Assembly (NCBI RefSeq): GCF_018424685.1
Contig: NZ_QTKX01000002.1
Span: forward strand, 372,001 to 436,000
Length of the DNA: 64,000 nucleotides
Direction: 5' to 3'
From: Mesobacillus boroniphilus
GTDB taxonomy: Bacteria > Bacillota > Bacilli > Bacillales > Cytobacillaceae
The notes below the pieces were generated by a model, which ran no database searches, was not told the origin of the DNA, and saw only the letters and a program-made list of their open reading frames with translations. Of the stretch, positions 53,149-63,131 are shown in pieces; position 1 is the first letter of the stretch, and the number at the start of each line of letters is the position of its first letter. The position numbers were made by a program, and so were the translations under genes.

Positions 53149-54408
53149 ATGTCATTAAATGCTCGGAAAGTAGGAATTCTGAACATGCTCATGCAGACGG
53201 AATCCTACGTCTCCGCAGGAAGCGTCATAGCTGAATGGAAGATTGCAGAAAGTACTGTTTATCGTGACATTACAGGAATTAATGATTGGCTGGAGAGGCA
53301 GAAGCTGCAGCCTGTTAAGCATGCGCGGACGAATGGTTTTTATTTGGATGCTTGCGAAAAAGTTTTTATTAAAGAAAAGCTAGGTCGTCTGAACCTGGAT
53401 AGTGAATACCACCGTTCACCTCGGGAACGACAAGCTTGGATCGGAGTTTTATTTTTGACGAGGGAGGAGCCTGTTTTCCTGGATGATTTAATGGAAAAGC
53501 TGGCTGTCAGCAGGAGTACGATCTTACGGGATCTGGAGAGTTTGAAATCCAGACTGGCTGACCATCGTTTGGAACTTAAACTGGGGAGAGAGGAAGGATA
53601 TCATATTATCGGAACGGAACATGACAAACGCAGGAGTCTTGTCCATTTCCTTGCCAGAATTCACCCGGAAAAGGATAGTCATTGGCTGAATCCAAACCCG
53701 GAAATCCTGACTGACCAGAATTGGTCCAATGAATTATTCGCTTCATCAGAAGCCGCCGCTATTTATCACATTCTCTTTGAATCGGAAAAAATCCTCAAAA
53801 TTCATTATCCAGATGATATGATCGAAATCCTGAGCATTCATTTATTATTTTTATTGAAGAGATATCGTCAAGGTAAAATAATGGCTATGGATCCAATGGA
53901 AAAAGTCATTTTGAAGCCGTCTGCTGAATATCAGGCTGCTCAATATATTGGAGAGCAGATTGCGGAAAAGTTTAATCTGACAATACCCGATGATGAACTC
54001 TGTTATATATCGGTATGTTTGATGGAGGCAAAGAATGAGGTTTACTGTCCGAACAATGCAGGAGAAAATGAACTGTTGATTCTAAAGAAGTTGATCGAAA
54101 AGATGGTCAAAGATTTCGAGGATGATTTCCAACTGGCCTTCCGGAACAAAGAGGTGCTTGAACAAAGCCTGTATTTTCACTTGAAGTCAGCCTATTACCG
54201 GATCATTTATAGGCTCGAATTCGAAAATCCGCTTGCTGCCACCATCATCAGCCATTACTCTGATCTTTTCGAAGAGACGAAAAAGGTCATCCATCACCTT
54301 GAACAAGCCATTGGTAAAGAAATATCAAATGATGAAGTCGCACTTATTGCCATGCACTTCGGCGGCTGGATTGAAAAACCGGGACTTGAAAATGATGATG
54401 GTGCCTGA
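53149..54408 (+). CDS. PRD-domain transcriptional regulator (BglG/MtlR-type) without PTS domains
   Basis: Regulator of 419 residues. Two N-terminal helix-turn-helix units (SVIAEWKIAESTVYRDI near 24-40 and LMEKLAVSRSTILRDLESL near 116-134) are followed by two PRD-like regions (about 180-290 and 300-410). His residues of the PRD type are seen in SIHLLFLLKRYRQGK and LIAMHFGGWIE. The EIIB/EIIA-like domains that follow in MtlR or LicR are absent, and no PTS gene is nearby, so the protein is an orphan and possibly a shortened activator. AAAGGGTGA precedes the ATG. Confidence 0.78.
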   Translation: MSLNARKVGILNMLMQTESYVSAGSVIAEWKIAESTVYRDITGINDWLERQKLQPVKHARTNGFYLDACEKVFIKEKLGRLNLDSEYHRSPRERQAWIGVLFLTREEPVFLDDLMEKLAVSRSTILRDLESLKSRLADHRLELKLGREEGYHIIGTEHDKRRSLVHFLARIHPEKDSHWLNPNPEILTDQNWSNELFASSEAAAIYHILFESEKILKIHYPDDMIEILSIHLLFLLKRYRQGKIMAMDPMEKVILKPSAEYQAAQYIGEQIAEKFNLTIPDDELCYISVCLMEAKNEVYCPNNAGENELLILKKLIEKMVKDFEDDFQLAFRNKEVLEQSLYFHLKSAYYRIIYRLEFENPLAATIISHYSDLFEETKKVIHHLEQAIGKEISNDEVALIAMHFGGWIEKPGLENDDGA

Positions 54409-54438
54409 CCCTCGGATGAGCTCTTAGAGTCAGGCGCC
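54400..54438. repeat. GGTGCCTGAC / GTCAGGCGCC hairpin repeat at gene end
   Basis: Ten-bp arms (54400-54409 and 54429-54438, one G-T pair) around 19 bases, overlapping the stop codon of the PRD gene. No T run follows. Related GTGCCTGAC-type hairpins are frequent in Bacillaceae spacers. It may act as a 3' end stabiliser for the two convergent genes. Confidence 0.55.
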
Positions 54439-54448
54439 CTTATCGAAA

Positions 54449-54553
54449 CTATTCATGTCTTCCGCCTTTCTTGTTTTGTTTGCTGATCATCGTCAATAAT
54501 AATAGTTTTTCCTCTGCGCTTAACATGCTCCAGCTTCCTGCTTTTACTTTCAT
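54449..54553 (-). CDS. Possible small protein of 34 residues
   Basis: The ATG at 54553 follows AAAAGGAGTGTTTTAA, an excellent ribosome site. The product starts MKVKAGSWSMLSAEEKLLLL and ends in a basic tail (KQNKKGGRHE), giving one short amphipathic helix. It overlaps a longer frame on the same strand that has no good start. No family known. Support rests on the ribosome site alone. Confidence 0.4.
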   Translation of the reverse strand: MKVKAGSWSMLSAEEKLLLLTMISKQNKKGGRHE

Positions 54554-54773
54554 TTAAAACACTCCTTTTCACTGTATTATTTTTACTTTTGGTCCTGTAA
54601 TCCCTATATACCGCCTTTTTCAGAAAACCAAACAACAAAAATTCCTACAAATTACCAGCCTTTTCAACATGCTCTAAGCACTAAATCTGTCGAAATTTCG
54701 ATTTTTCGATAATGAAGAGGGGATGGAGATGTGAAATCTACATTCGGAAAATATTATTTAGCGTAAGAACAGA

Positions 54774-54803
54774 AAAAGCACTGATCAATTGACCAGTGCT
54801 TTT
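54774..54803 (-). terminator. Intrinsic terminator of the wall amidase gene
   Basis: AAAAGCACTG / CAGTGCTTTT perfect 10-bp stem; on the minus strand a T-rich run follows. It is ten bases after the stop codon. Confidence 0.85.
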
Positions 54804-54812
54804 GCATTGCCT

Positions 54813-56666
54813 TTATTTAGATAAAAACCCACTTAAACCTTTATACATTCCATTGACTACACTTGTTTGGTAGCTTGAAGTGATAAGCTTGTCCCGTTCG
54901 GCAGCATTGGAAATGAAGCCAATCTCAACAAGTACTGCTGGTGCTTTGTTTCCGCGCAATACTGCGAATTCCGCTGTTTTGACACCTCTGTTGGCAGCAC
55001 CGGTTGCTTTAATCATCTCGGTTTGAATAGATGTTGCCAATGTCTTGCTAGCTGTAGGGTAGTAGCCGTTTGGATTGTAGTATGTTTCCATCCCGGCTGG
55101 CTGTGAATATACAGACGAATTCACGTGAATGCTTACGAACGCATCAGGCAAAATCGAATTAGAGTAAACGACACGCTCACCAAGAGTCAGGTAAACATCA
55201 GTGCTTCGAGTCATATGAACCTTGGCACCATGTTTTCTCAATTCGTCTTTTAGCTTAAGACCTACACTTAGAACAATGTTCTTTTCATAAATGATTCCTG
55301 ATACCGCTCCACTGTCACGCCCGCCATGACCAGGGTCAAGCACGATCTTTTTGCCCTCGAGTTCCCTTGAGACGGGAATCCATACCCCGCTTGGCTCCAG
55401 GTACCATTCTTTACCGGCAGCATCGGTGATCCAACCAGTTTGCATCACGCCGCTGGTATTGGAATAATACCATTTGCCTCCATCCTGGTACCAGCCAGTC
55501 AGCATTGCACCTGATTTATCGAGGTAGTACCATTTTCCGCCTAAGAAGACCCAGCCTGTTTGCATCGCTCCGCTTGAATCAAGATAATACCACTTGCCGC
55601 CGCTAGAAAGCCATCCAGTCTGCATTTCTCCCTGTCCATTGAAGAAATACCACTTTCCTTCATAGACCCATCCGGTGTCCATGATAAAATCAGAACCAAA
55701 ATGGTACTTATGGCCATTAAGGGTCAGCCAGCTGTAATTCAGCTCACCTTTATCATTCGCATAGTATCTTTTTTCGTTTTCGGTAAAAAAGCCATTTTTA
55801 AAAAGTATCCCGCTGGAATTGAAGTAATAGGACTGCGTTCCTATTTTTGCAATTCCGGTAGTCATAATGCCTGTGCTTCCAAGGTAATAGGTATTTCCTA
55901 GCTCAGTGAACCAGCCGACCTGCATGGCCCCGTTGCTGTTAAAATAATATCTGCGTCCATCGATTGTCTGCCAACCACTTTGGATCATACCATCCTGGTT
56001 TGTGTAGTACGTGATACCGTTGATGTCAGATAATCCTTTTACAAGAACTCCCTCTTCATTAAAAAGATACCTCTTTCCGAGGATGTCATAAGGGCCGGCA
56101 GCAGCCCTTCCATCACTGGTTAGATAGTAGGTTTTTGAGTCAAGGTTCAGCCACTTATTTTTTTGGAGCACTCCGCTGTTATTGAAATAGTAATACCATC
56201 CGCTAATCTGCGTAATTCCAATGCTCTTTGCTCCACTGCTTTTGAAAAAATAAGTATCCGTCCCCAGCTGCATCCATCCGGTTTTCATTGCGCCATCCGA
56301 TTGCAGATAATAATGGGTGCCATTGTCATTAAGCCATCCAGTTTGCATCGCACCGCTGGATTTCAGGTAATACCAATTGTTCGACCACTTGAGCCACCCA
56401 GTCTTCATTGCACCGCTTTTATCTAAGTAATACCAATCATATTTCCAGTAAATCCATCCGGTTTGCATCACGCCTGAGCTATTCATGTAATACCAGTTCT
56501 TTCCATCGTAAACCCACCCTTTTACAGGGACATCGTTTTGATAGTAATACCAATTCCCGCTTGTATAGTTCCAGCCTGTAGTAGCTGCGTCAGCAGAGTT
56601 TGAACCCATCCCAAGACCGATCACAAAAAAAACCATCAAAGACAGCAGGACAACTCTAAACTTCAA
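54813..56666 (-). CDS. Secreted N-acetylmuramoyl-L-alanine amidase (Amidase_3) with wall-binding repeats
   Basis: Peptidoglycan amidase of about 617 residues. After a signal peptide come about 20 Trp/Gly wall-binding repeats (about 30-440), some of an irregular subtype (LFNEEGVLVKG). The catalytic domain (about 445-617) shows DPGHGGRDSGA, YEKNIVLSVG, VSIHVNSS and VEIGFISN, which supply the zinc ligands and catalytic Glu of Amidase_3. The TTG at 56666 is chosen since AAGAAGGGA ends eight bases upstream and gives a clean MKFRVV signal peptide. Upstream in-frame ATG (56687) would add the acidic residues EGNED to the signal. It is monocistronic and the enzyme class is clear. Confidence 0.9.
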   Translation of the reverse strand: MKFRVVLLSLMVFFVIGLGMGSNSADAATTGWNYTSGNWYYYQNDVPVKGWVYDGKNWYYMNSSGVMQTGWIYWKYDWYYLDKSGAMKTGWLKWSNNWYYLKSSGAMQTGWLNDNGTHYYLQSDGAMKTGWMQLGTDTYFFKSSGAKSIGITQISGWYYYFNNSGVLQKNKWLNLDSKTYYLTSDGRAAAGPYDILGKRYLFNEEGVLVKGLSDINGITYYTNQDGMIQSGWQTIDGRRYYFNSNGAMQVGWFTELGNTYYLGSTGIMTTGIAKIGTQSYYFNSSGILFKNGFFTENEKRYYANDKGELNYSWLTLNGHKYHFGSDFIMDTGWVYEGKWYFFNGQGEMQTGWLSSGGKWYYLDSSGAMQTGWVFLGGKWYYLDKSGAMLTGWYQDGGKWYYSNTSGVMQTGWITDAAGKEWYLEPSGVWIPVSRELEGKKIVLDPGHGGRDSGAVSGIIYEKNIVLSVGLKLKDELRKHGAKVHMTRSTDVYLTLGERVVYSNSILPDAFVSIHVNSSVYSQPAGMETYYNPNGYYPTASKTLATSIQTEMIKATGAANRGVKTAEFAVLRGNKAPAVLVEIGFISNAAERDKLITSSYQTSVVNGMYKGLSGFLSK

Positions 56667-57276
56667 ATCTTCGTTCCCTTCTTTCATTATGTTCAATTTC
56701 CTAAGCTGTAAAAAAACTTGGTGCCACCTGAATGAAAGATTAATAGAAACTTAGTTGTATGTATGCTGTCTCTATCATATTTTTATCATTCTGTAAAATA
56801 AAACGACTTAGGTTACTACCATAATATTACGAAAATCGACAAGAAAGAAGGGAAAATTGAACTAAAAAACAGAAAAACGTAAAAAAATGTAAAAAAAGGA
56901 TTAAAGCTGTTATTGGGATTTGAAAAAAGCTTGCCAGCAACAATAGGCTGCCAAGCTTTGGGTATCTACCTTAATAGTTTTTAAACCTTTCACGATAATC
57001 GCTGATATTCTCTCTCGTAAATTAGGAAATTCCCTTTCATCTTCCTCGATAAATCTTTCTGCATCGTCGACTCCTTTAGTTTTCTCTATTGATAGGGCAG
57101 CCAATGCTGCGATATTCCCGTTTTGGCACTCTGTTAGAGTGGTGTCTCTCTTTTTATACTAAAATCCCCTTTTAAAGATTAATGAATGTTTTTGCATCCC
57201 GATGTCGTATATATATAAATAAGACTGAAAATCGGGTACAGTAATTTTTTAATCAAATAAAAATAGGGGGCGAAAC
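56667..57276. other. Intergenic region before galU with a likely galU promoter
   Basis: TTGCAT (57192-57197), 16 bases, TATAAA (57214-57219) is a plausible galU promoter. A minus-strand open frame around 56910-57140 has no acceptable start and no ribosome site, so I do not call it; it could be a fragment. The stretch 56740-56900 is AT-rich spacer containing the amidase promoter region. Confidence 0.45.
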
Positions 57277-58161
57277 ATGAACCGAATAAGAAAGGCAATC
57301 ATTCCCGCTGCCGGTTTGGGGACCAGATTCCTTCCAGCAACGAAGGCGATGCCGAAGGAAATGCTGCCAATTGTTGATAAGCCGACAATCCAGTTCATTG
57401 TAGAAGAAGCCATCGCATCAGGGATTGAAGACATCATCATTGTCACAGGGAAGGGAAAAAGGTCCATTGAAGATCATTTTGACCATGCCCTGGAGCTTGA
57501 AAAGAATTTGATGGAAAAAGAGAAGTATGAGTTGCTTGAAACCATCCAAAACATATCTAACATGATCGATATCCACTATATCCGTCAAAAGGAGCCACTT
57601 GGACTGGGCCACGCTGTCTGGTGCGCTCGTAATTTTATCGGTAATGAACCGTTCGCTGTCCTGCTGGGTGATGATATCGTTCAATCAGAAGTGCCCTGCC
57701 TTTTACAATTGAAGGAAATTTATAATAAACGCCTGGCATCAGTTATTGGTGTAAAGCGGGTACCGCAGGATGAAACCCATCGTTATGGGATTGTGGATCC
57801 AATCAGCAAAGATGAGCGAACATACCAGATTAAAAGTTTAATTGAAAAACCTGCTCCTGGTAATGCGCCATCCAACCTTGCGATCATCGGCCGCTACATA
57901 TTGACTCCGGAAATATTCATGTACCTTGAAGACCAGAAAAAGGGCTCGGGAAATGAAATTCAGCTGACTGATGCAATTCAGAGACTGAATGAGAACCAGC
58001 GTGTCTTTGCATATGAATTTGAAGGGAAGAGGTTTGACGTAGGAGAGAAGAAGGGATTCATTGAAACTACAGTGGAATTCGCACTGCAGGATCCTGAGCT
58101 TCGTGAGGACTTGGTAAAGTTCATGCTTGAAAAACTGGACTATTATCATCGTATTGAATAA
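57277..58161 (+). CDS. galU: UTP-glucose-1-phosphate uridylyltransferase
   Basis: Makes UDP-glucose from UTP and glucose 1-phosphate, the product of PgcA. It has 294 residues. The nucleotide-binding signature is [19 protein letters not shown] at about 12-30, LGDDI near 130 is the metal-binding region, and [10 protein letters not shown] near 226 is conserved in GalU/GtaB. TAGGGGGCG precedes the ATG. It is monocistronic. UDP-glucose serves glycolipid anchors and teichoic acid glucosylation, and GalE for UDP-galactose. Confidence 0.95.
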   Translation: MNRIRKAIIPAAGLGTRFLPATKAMPKEMLPIVDKPTIQFIVEEAIASGIEDIIIVTGKGKRSIEDHFDHALELEKNLMEKEKYELLETIQNISNMIDIHYIRQKEPLGLGHAVWCARNFIGNEPFAVLLGDDIVQSEVPCLLQLKEIYNKRLASVIGVKRVPQDETHRYGIVDPISKDERTYQIKSLIEKPAPGNAPSNLAIIGRYILTPEIFMYLEDQKKGSGNEIQLTDAIQRLNENQRVFAYEFEGKRFDVGEKKGFIETTVEFALQDPELREDLVKFMLEKLDYYHRIE

Positions 58162-58162
58162 C

Positions 58163-58195
58163 AAAAAGGCTGCTCAAATGTTGAGCAGCCTTTTT
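58163..58195 (+). terminator. Intrinsic terminator of galU
   Basis: AAAAAGGCTGCTCA / TGAGCAGCCTTTTT, 14-bp stem with a five-base loop. Confidence 0.88.
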
Positions 58196-58541
58196 GTGGC
58201 TCTATGCTGTTCGAACCAGAGGCCGTTTTAAGAGGTTCAAACTCGTTTTATTATGAACGTTAAAGGGTGAAAAAATAGAGCTTGCCCAGTAGACGAAACT
58301 CACCAGAGAAATGATCACGAAAATTCTGCACCCTTTCTATTAAAGAATGGATACTAACTATAAAACCTCCTTTATACGGTATTGAAAGCAGAAAAAATGA
58401 AATCGCTTACTGTCTAAAAATAAAAAACATTATTAATACACAAAAGAACAAAAATTTACAAAAAAATACTATTAATCTTCATAATAACCTAGTAAAATAT
58501 TCTTGCAGTACACATATAGATTTTCGAAGGGTGGAAAACTT
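58196..58541. other. Intergenic region before the nucleotidase gene
   Basis: AT-rich spacer. The only structure noted is AAAGGGTG (58262-58269) and CACCCTTT (58329-58336), an 8-bp inverted repeat 59 bases apart. No ORF with a ribosome site and no convincing promoter boxes or PhoP-type direct repeats were found by eye. Confidence 0.4.
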
Positions 58542-61500
58542 GTGAGAAGAAAGATTAGGCGAGAGATGAAGAGAAGGTTGCTAAATGGCACGATTGCTGC
58601 TGCTTTAATAGCCAGTACTCTTCCAGTAACTTTTAGTCCTGCAGTAGCGAAAGCTGAAGAAACCGCTGCTGTCGAAAATGTTCTTAAAGTGCGTCTATTA
58701 GAAACGACAGATGTCCATGGAAATATGATGGACTATGACTACTATAAAGACGCTCCAACGATTGAATTTGGTCTTGCAAGAACAGCTGAGCTCATCAAAG
58801 AAGCCAAAGCAGAAGTCAAAAACTCACTCTTGTTCGACAATGGTGACCTTCTTCAAGGGAACCCATTAACTGACTACGTCGCAAAAGTCAAAGGACTTGC
58901 AGCTGACGAAGTCCATCCTATCTATAAAGCTATGAATATTTTAGATTATGATGCTGCAACTTTAGGAAACCACGAATTCAACTACGGACTGCCATTCCTG
59001 CATAACGCATTGGAGGAAGCTGAATTTCCGTATGTAAACGCTAATATCTATATAGAAGACAATGATCAAGATGAAACAAACGATGAAAATGCATATAGGC
59101 CATACGAAATCCTTACAAGAACTTTTGAGGATGAAGCAGGCAACAAACACGAAGTCAAGATTGGTGTGTTAGGCCTTGTCACTCCGCAGATCATGCAATG
59201 GGACAAGGGCAACCTTGAAGGACATGTAAAGACGAAGGATATCGTAGCAACAGCTGAAAAATTCGTACCAGAAATGAAGGCTGCCGGTGCAGAAATCATC
59301 GTGACACTTGCTCACACTGGCTTTGACGCCAGTGCAGAAGCTTATACAGATGCAGAAAACGCTGTTATGCCATTGAGCAAGGTTGAGGGCATCGATGCGA
59401 TCCTTTTCGGACACAAGCACGTTGTATTCCCAGGCACTGGTTCAGAATTCAAGGTGGCCGGCGTTGATGCAACAAAAGGAACAATCAACGGTGTCGCTGC
59501 TGTAGAAGCAGGGAACTGGGGTAACAACCTTGGTGTTATCGATTTAACTCTTGAAAAAGATGCTGAAGGCAAATGGCAGGTAGTCGACACTCAAGCTGCT
59601 GCTAGACCAATTTTTGAAACAGTAAATAAGGTAAAAATACCGACAGTTGACGGTCCAGATGCAGAAATCGTTAATGCAGTGAAAGAAGCACATGATGGAA
59701 CGCTTAATTATGTACGCGGAAAAATCGGTACGACTACTGCACCAATGTACAGCTTCTTTGCGCGCGTACAGGACGACCCGACGATCCAGATTGTAAACAA
59801 TGCCCAAAAATGGTATGTAGAGAAGTATATTAATGAAAAACTTCCTGAATACAAAGATGTACCAGTATTATCAGCTGGAGCTCCATTTAAGGCTGGCCGC
59901 CAGGGTCCAAGCGATTATACGAACATCGCAAAAGGTGACCTTTCAATCAAGAGTGCAAACGACCTTTACTTGTACCCTAACACATTGAAGGCTGTTGAAT
60001 TGACTGGTGCACAGGTAAAGGAATGGCTTGAAATGTCTGCTGGACAGTTCAACCAAATCAACCCTGCGAGCACCGAAGAACAGGAACTGATCAACTACTC
60101 ATTCGAACCGTTCAACTATGATGTAATTGACGGACTTAAATATGAAATCGATGTTACACAGCCGGCGAAGTACAAGACAGACGGATCAATCAACGATGCT
60201 TCTGCGAGCAGGATTAAGAACCTTACAATGCCAGATGGCACTCCTGTTGACCCTGAGCAGAAATTCGTCGTTGTGACAAACAACTACCGTGCAAGCGGCG
60301 GAGGAAACTTCCCTGGACTTTCTGGATCCAAGCTTGTCGTTGATTCAGCTGATGAAAATCGTCAAGTATTGATGGATTACATCTCAGAGCAAGGCGAAAT
60401 CAATCCTTCAGCAGACCAGAACTGGAAGATTGCAACACCAGGGGAAAACTTGAAGCTTACTTTCAAATCTACACCTGACGCACAATCAGTCGCGAATGGC
60501 AACGTGAAATTCCTAGATACTTTTACAGATGAAAAAGGCACTTGGGGTAAATATGAGCTGGACTTGACAACTGTTGATGTCCAATTGCTTGGAATCAATG
60601 ACTTCCATGGCCAAATCAATATAACCAAAAAAGTGAGCAACCGTAATGCAGGACGTGCTGACTATCTTGCAGCCTACCTGAAAGAACGTGAAGCTGCTAA
60701 CCCTGAGAACACATTCATGCTTCATGCAGGTGACGCAGTAGGCGCGAGTGCTCCAGCTTCTGCATTATTACAGGACGAGCCTACAATCGAAATCCTGAAC
60801 AAAATCGGTTTTGATCTTGGAACTCTTGGCAACCACGAATTTGATGAAGGCGTAGAAGAGATGATGCGTTTGATCAATGGTGGCACTCATGAGAAAACAG
60901 GTGATTTTGCCGGTGCTAATTTCCCTTATGTAGCTGCAAACGTAGTGAACAAGGAAACTGGCGAATTAATTCTTAACCCATATGAAATCAAAGAATTCGG
61001 CGGAGTGCCAGTAGGCTTCATTGGAGTTGTGTACTCTGATACTCCTAGCATCGTAACTCCAAGCGGTACAGCTGGTGTGGAATTTACTGATGAAGTGGAT
61101 GCAATCAATAAGTACACTCTAGAATTAAAAGCTCAAGGTGTTAAGGCGATCGTCGTTGTTTCGCATAACCCTGGTCAATCCAAATTTGATGGCACGGATG
61201 CAACTGGCGAAGTTGTTGACTTCGCAAACAAGGTAGATGATGAAGTAGACGTGATTTTTGCTGGACACAGCCACCAATACTTGAACTCTGTCGTTGACGG
61301 AAAGCTTCTTGTCCAGGCATATTCTTCAGGAACAGCGTTCGCGGATGTAGACCTGACGCTTGATGTGGAAACAAAGGATTTTGTTTCCAAGAAGGCTGAG
61401 ATTGTTACTACATTCCAAGACAGCATCACTCCAGATCCTGAAATTAAAGCAATGGTAGACAAATATGAAGCAGATGTAGCGCCAATCATTAATGAAGTAA

Positions 61501-62768
61501 TCGGCAGTGCTGAAGTGGCGATGACACGTGAGCAAAACGAGCACGGGGAATCCACTCTAGGAAACCTGATTGCTGACGCTATGCGCGTAGAAATGGGTAC
61601 TGACTTCGCGTTCATGAATCCAGGCGGAATCCGCGCGGATCTTGATGCTGGTGAAATCACATGGGGTGAATTATTCACAATTCAGCCATTCGGCAATGAC
61701 CTTGTAAAGATGACGCTGACTGGTGCTGAAATTAGGGAACTGTTGAACCAGCAATTCAATCCTGACAAAGTCCGTATGCTTCAACTCTCAGGTTTGTCTT
61801 ACGAATGGTCTGATGAACTTGAATATGGAGAAAAAGTTTTGGATATCTATCTCCCTAGTGGTGAATTGATTGACGAAGAAGCTGATTACACAGTTACAGT
61901 CAACAACTTTATGGCTGGCGGCGGTGACAATTACACGGCTCTCCTTAAAGGCAGAGACCAATTCATTGGGCCAACTGACCTTGACGGTCTTGTTAATTAC
62001 ATCAAAGCTAATGGAACTGTAGGCGTGGGAATCGAAGACAGAGTCCTTAAGGTAGAACTTGAAGATGCAACAGGCTGGGTGCTGCTTGCGGATGAAAATG
62101 GCAACGAGTACTGGGGATTCATCGATCCTGAAACTGGTGAATTGGTAACTAGTGACTGGCTGAAATACGATGGCGACTGGTACTATTTCGATGAAGAAGG
62201 TATCATGGCTACAGGCTGGATCAAGGTTAAAGGCAAATGGTACTATTTAAGTGAAAAAGAAGATAACCTTGGTGCTCTTGAAACTGGCTGGCAGAAGCAT
62301 GGTAACCGCTGGCATTATTTCGATGAGGACGGCAATGCCAAGCTTGGCTGGTTCCGAGTAGGCGGCAAATGGTATTACTTCGATCCTAGTTCTGCAGAAA
62401 TGAAAACTGGCTGGGTGAAGTGGAGCAACCAGTGGTACTTCCTTGATGCGGGTAATGGTGACATGAAGACTGGCTGGGTAAAAACAGGCGGAAAGTGGTA
62501 TATGCTTGGAAAAGATGGCGCCATGAAAACTGGATGGGTAAAATCCGGTAAAGACTGGTACTACCTGAATGCCAAGACTGGCGCAATGGCAACTGGCTGG
62601 GTTAAGGATAAAGGAAAGTGGTACTTCCTTGATGGCAGCGGTGCAATGAAGACCGGCTGGGTAAAAACAGGCGGCAAATGGTACTATCTGTTCAATGATG
62701 GAAGCATGGCAGTCAATACCAAGGTTGGAAAATACAAAGTTGGTAAAGACGGAGCATGGATTCAATAA
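58542..62768 (+). CDS. Two-domain 2',3'-cyclic phosphodiesterase / 5'-nucleotidase with wall-binding repeats (YfkN-like)
   Basis: Large exported nucleotide scavenger, 1408 residues. Signal peptide to about residue 38 (AVAKAEE). The first metallophosphatase unit (about 48-640) starts with LETTDVHGN (metal ligands Asp57, His59) and GNHEFNYG. The second (about 680-1165) starts with GINDFHGQ near 684, with GNHEFDEG and the 5'-nucleotidase C-terminal block NPGGIRADL. B. subtilis YfkN has the same two-enzyme plan but a sortase anchor; here about ten Trp/Gly wall-binding repeats (about 1178-1408) take its place, with the end cap GKDGAWIQ. The GTG at 58542 is seven bases after GGGTGG. Monocistronic. 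Confidence 0.9.
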   Translation: MRRKIRREMKRRLLNGTIAAALIASTLPVTFSPAVAKAEETAAVENVLKVRLLETTDVHGNMMDYDYYKDAPTIEFGLARTAELIKEAKAEVKNSLLFDNGDLLQGNPLTDYVAKVKGLAADEVHPIYKAMNILDYDAATLGNHEFNYGLPFLHNALEEAEFPYVNANIYIEDNDQDETNDENAYRPYEILTRTFEDEAGNKHEVKIGVLGLVTPQIMQWDKGNLEGHVKTKDIVATAEKFVPEMKAAGAEIIVTLAHTGFDASAEAYTDAENAVMPLSKVEGIDAILFGHKHVVFPGTGSEFKVAGVDATKGTINGVAAVEAGNWGNNLGVIDLTLEKDAEGKWQVVDTQAAARPIFETVNKVKIPTVDGPDAEIVNAVKEAHDGTLNYVRGKIGTTTAPMYSFFARVQDDPTIQIVNNAQKWYVEKYINEKLPEYKDVPVLSAGAPFKAGRQGPSDYTNIAKGDLSIKSANDLYLYPNTLKAVELTGAQVKEWLEMSAGQFNQINPASTEEQELINYSFEPFNYDVIDGLKYEIDVTQPAKYKTDGSINDASASRIKNLTMPDGTPVDPEQKFVVVTNNYRASGGGNFPGLSGSKLVVDSADENRQVLMDYISEQGEINPSADQNWKIATPGENLKLTFKSTPDAQSVANGNVKFLDTFTDEKGTWGKYELDLTTVDVQLLGINDFHGQINITKKVSNRNAGRADYLAAYLKEREAANPENTFMLHAGDAVGASAPASALLQDEPTIEILNKIGFDLGTLGNHEFDEGVEEMMRLINGGTHEKTGDFAGANFPYVAANVVNKETGELILNPYEIKEFGGVPVGFIGVVYSDTPSIVTPSGTAGVEFTDEVDAINKYTLELKAQGVKAIVVVSHNPGQSKFDGTDATGEVVDFANKVDDEVDVIFAGHSHQYLNSVVDGKLLVQAYSSGTAFADVDLTLDVETKDFVSKKAEIVTTFQDSITPDPEIKAMVDKYEADVAPIINEVIGSAEVAMTREQNEHGESTLGNLIADAMRVEMGTDFAFMNPGGIRADLDAGEITWGELFTIQPFGNDLVKMTLTGAEIRELLNQQFNPDKVRMLQLSGLSYEWSDELEYGEKVLDIYLPSGELIDEEADYTVTVNNFMAGGGDNYTALLKGRDQFIGPTDLDGLVNYIKANGTVGVGIEDRVLKVELEDATGWVLLADENGNEYWGFIDPETGELVTSDWLKYDGDWYYFDEEGIMATGWIKVKGKWYYLSEKEDNLGALETGWQKHGNRWHYFDEDGNAKLGWFRVGGKWYYFDPSSAEMKTGWVKWSNQWYFLDAGNGDMKTGWVKTGGKWYMLGKDGAMKTGWVKSGKDWYYLNAKTGAMATGWVKDKGKWYFLDGSGAMKTGWVKTGGKWYYLFNDGSMAVNTKVGKYKVGKDGAWIQ

Positions 62769-62779
62769 TTAAATGAACG

Positions 62780-62811
62780 AAAAGGCTGTCCTTAAATGGG
62801 CAGCCTTTTTT
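62780..62811 (+). terminator. Intrinsic terminator of the nucleotidase gene
   Basis: AAAAGGCTGTCC pairs with GGGCAGCCTTTT (one wobble), then T. The following 62812-63131 is AT-rich spacer with the xpaC promoter presumably inside; no gene or hairpin was found there. Confidence 0.84.
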
Positions 62812-63131
62812 GTATAATGAATACTCTTTTATCATCGTTTTTTTCCTAGTGATTCTATAGTATATCGCTGTGATTATTAGTAGTGAATCTATGCAAAAAC
62901 GCAGGATAGATCGCGGACTTTAATAAATGTTAAAATTCTACGTCTCAAGACCTAGAAGACATTACAATCCAAGTCTGTAGAATTCCCACACATTTTCAGT
63001 TATTGTATGTATAAGGAAAAATATTTCCAAAAGGCGGATTTCATGAAACATTCTTAATATCCAATTCGTATTATTAAGAAGTCCAATCACCACATTAAAA
63101 AGAGATTATTAGTCAGGAGTCGATCAAAAAA

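Noticed and set aside
54453..54638. 61-codon minus-strand frame overlapping the 34-residue ORF
   Set aside because: Starts at a TTG without a convincing ribosome site; the overlapping shorter frame is better supported.
56910..57140. Minus-strand open frame with residues like IEKTKGVDDAERFIEEDE
   Set aside because: No ATG, no ribosome site, bounded by a stop just upstream; could be a gene fragment but cannot be supported.
58400..58541. Possible PhoP direct repeats before the nucleotidase gene
   Set aside because: A TTTACA-like hexamer is present, but no set of evenly spaced repeats could be built.
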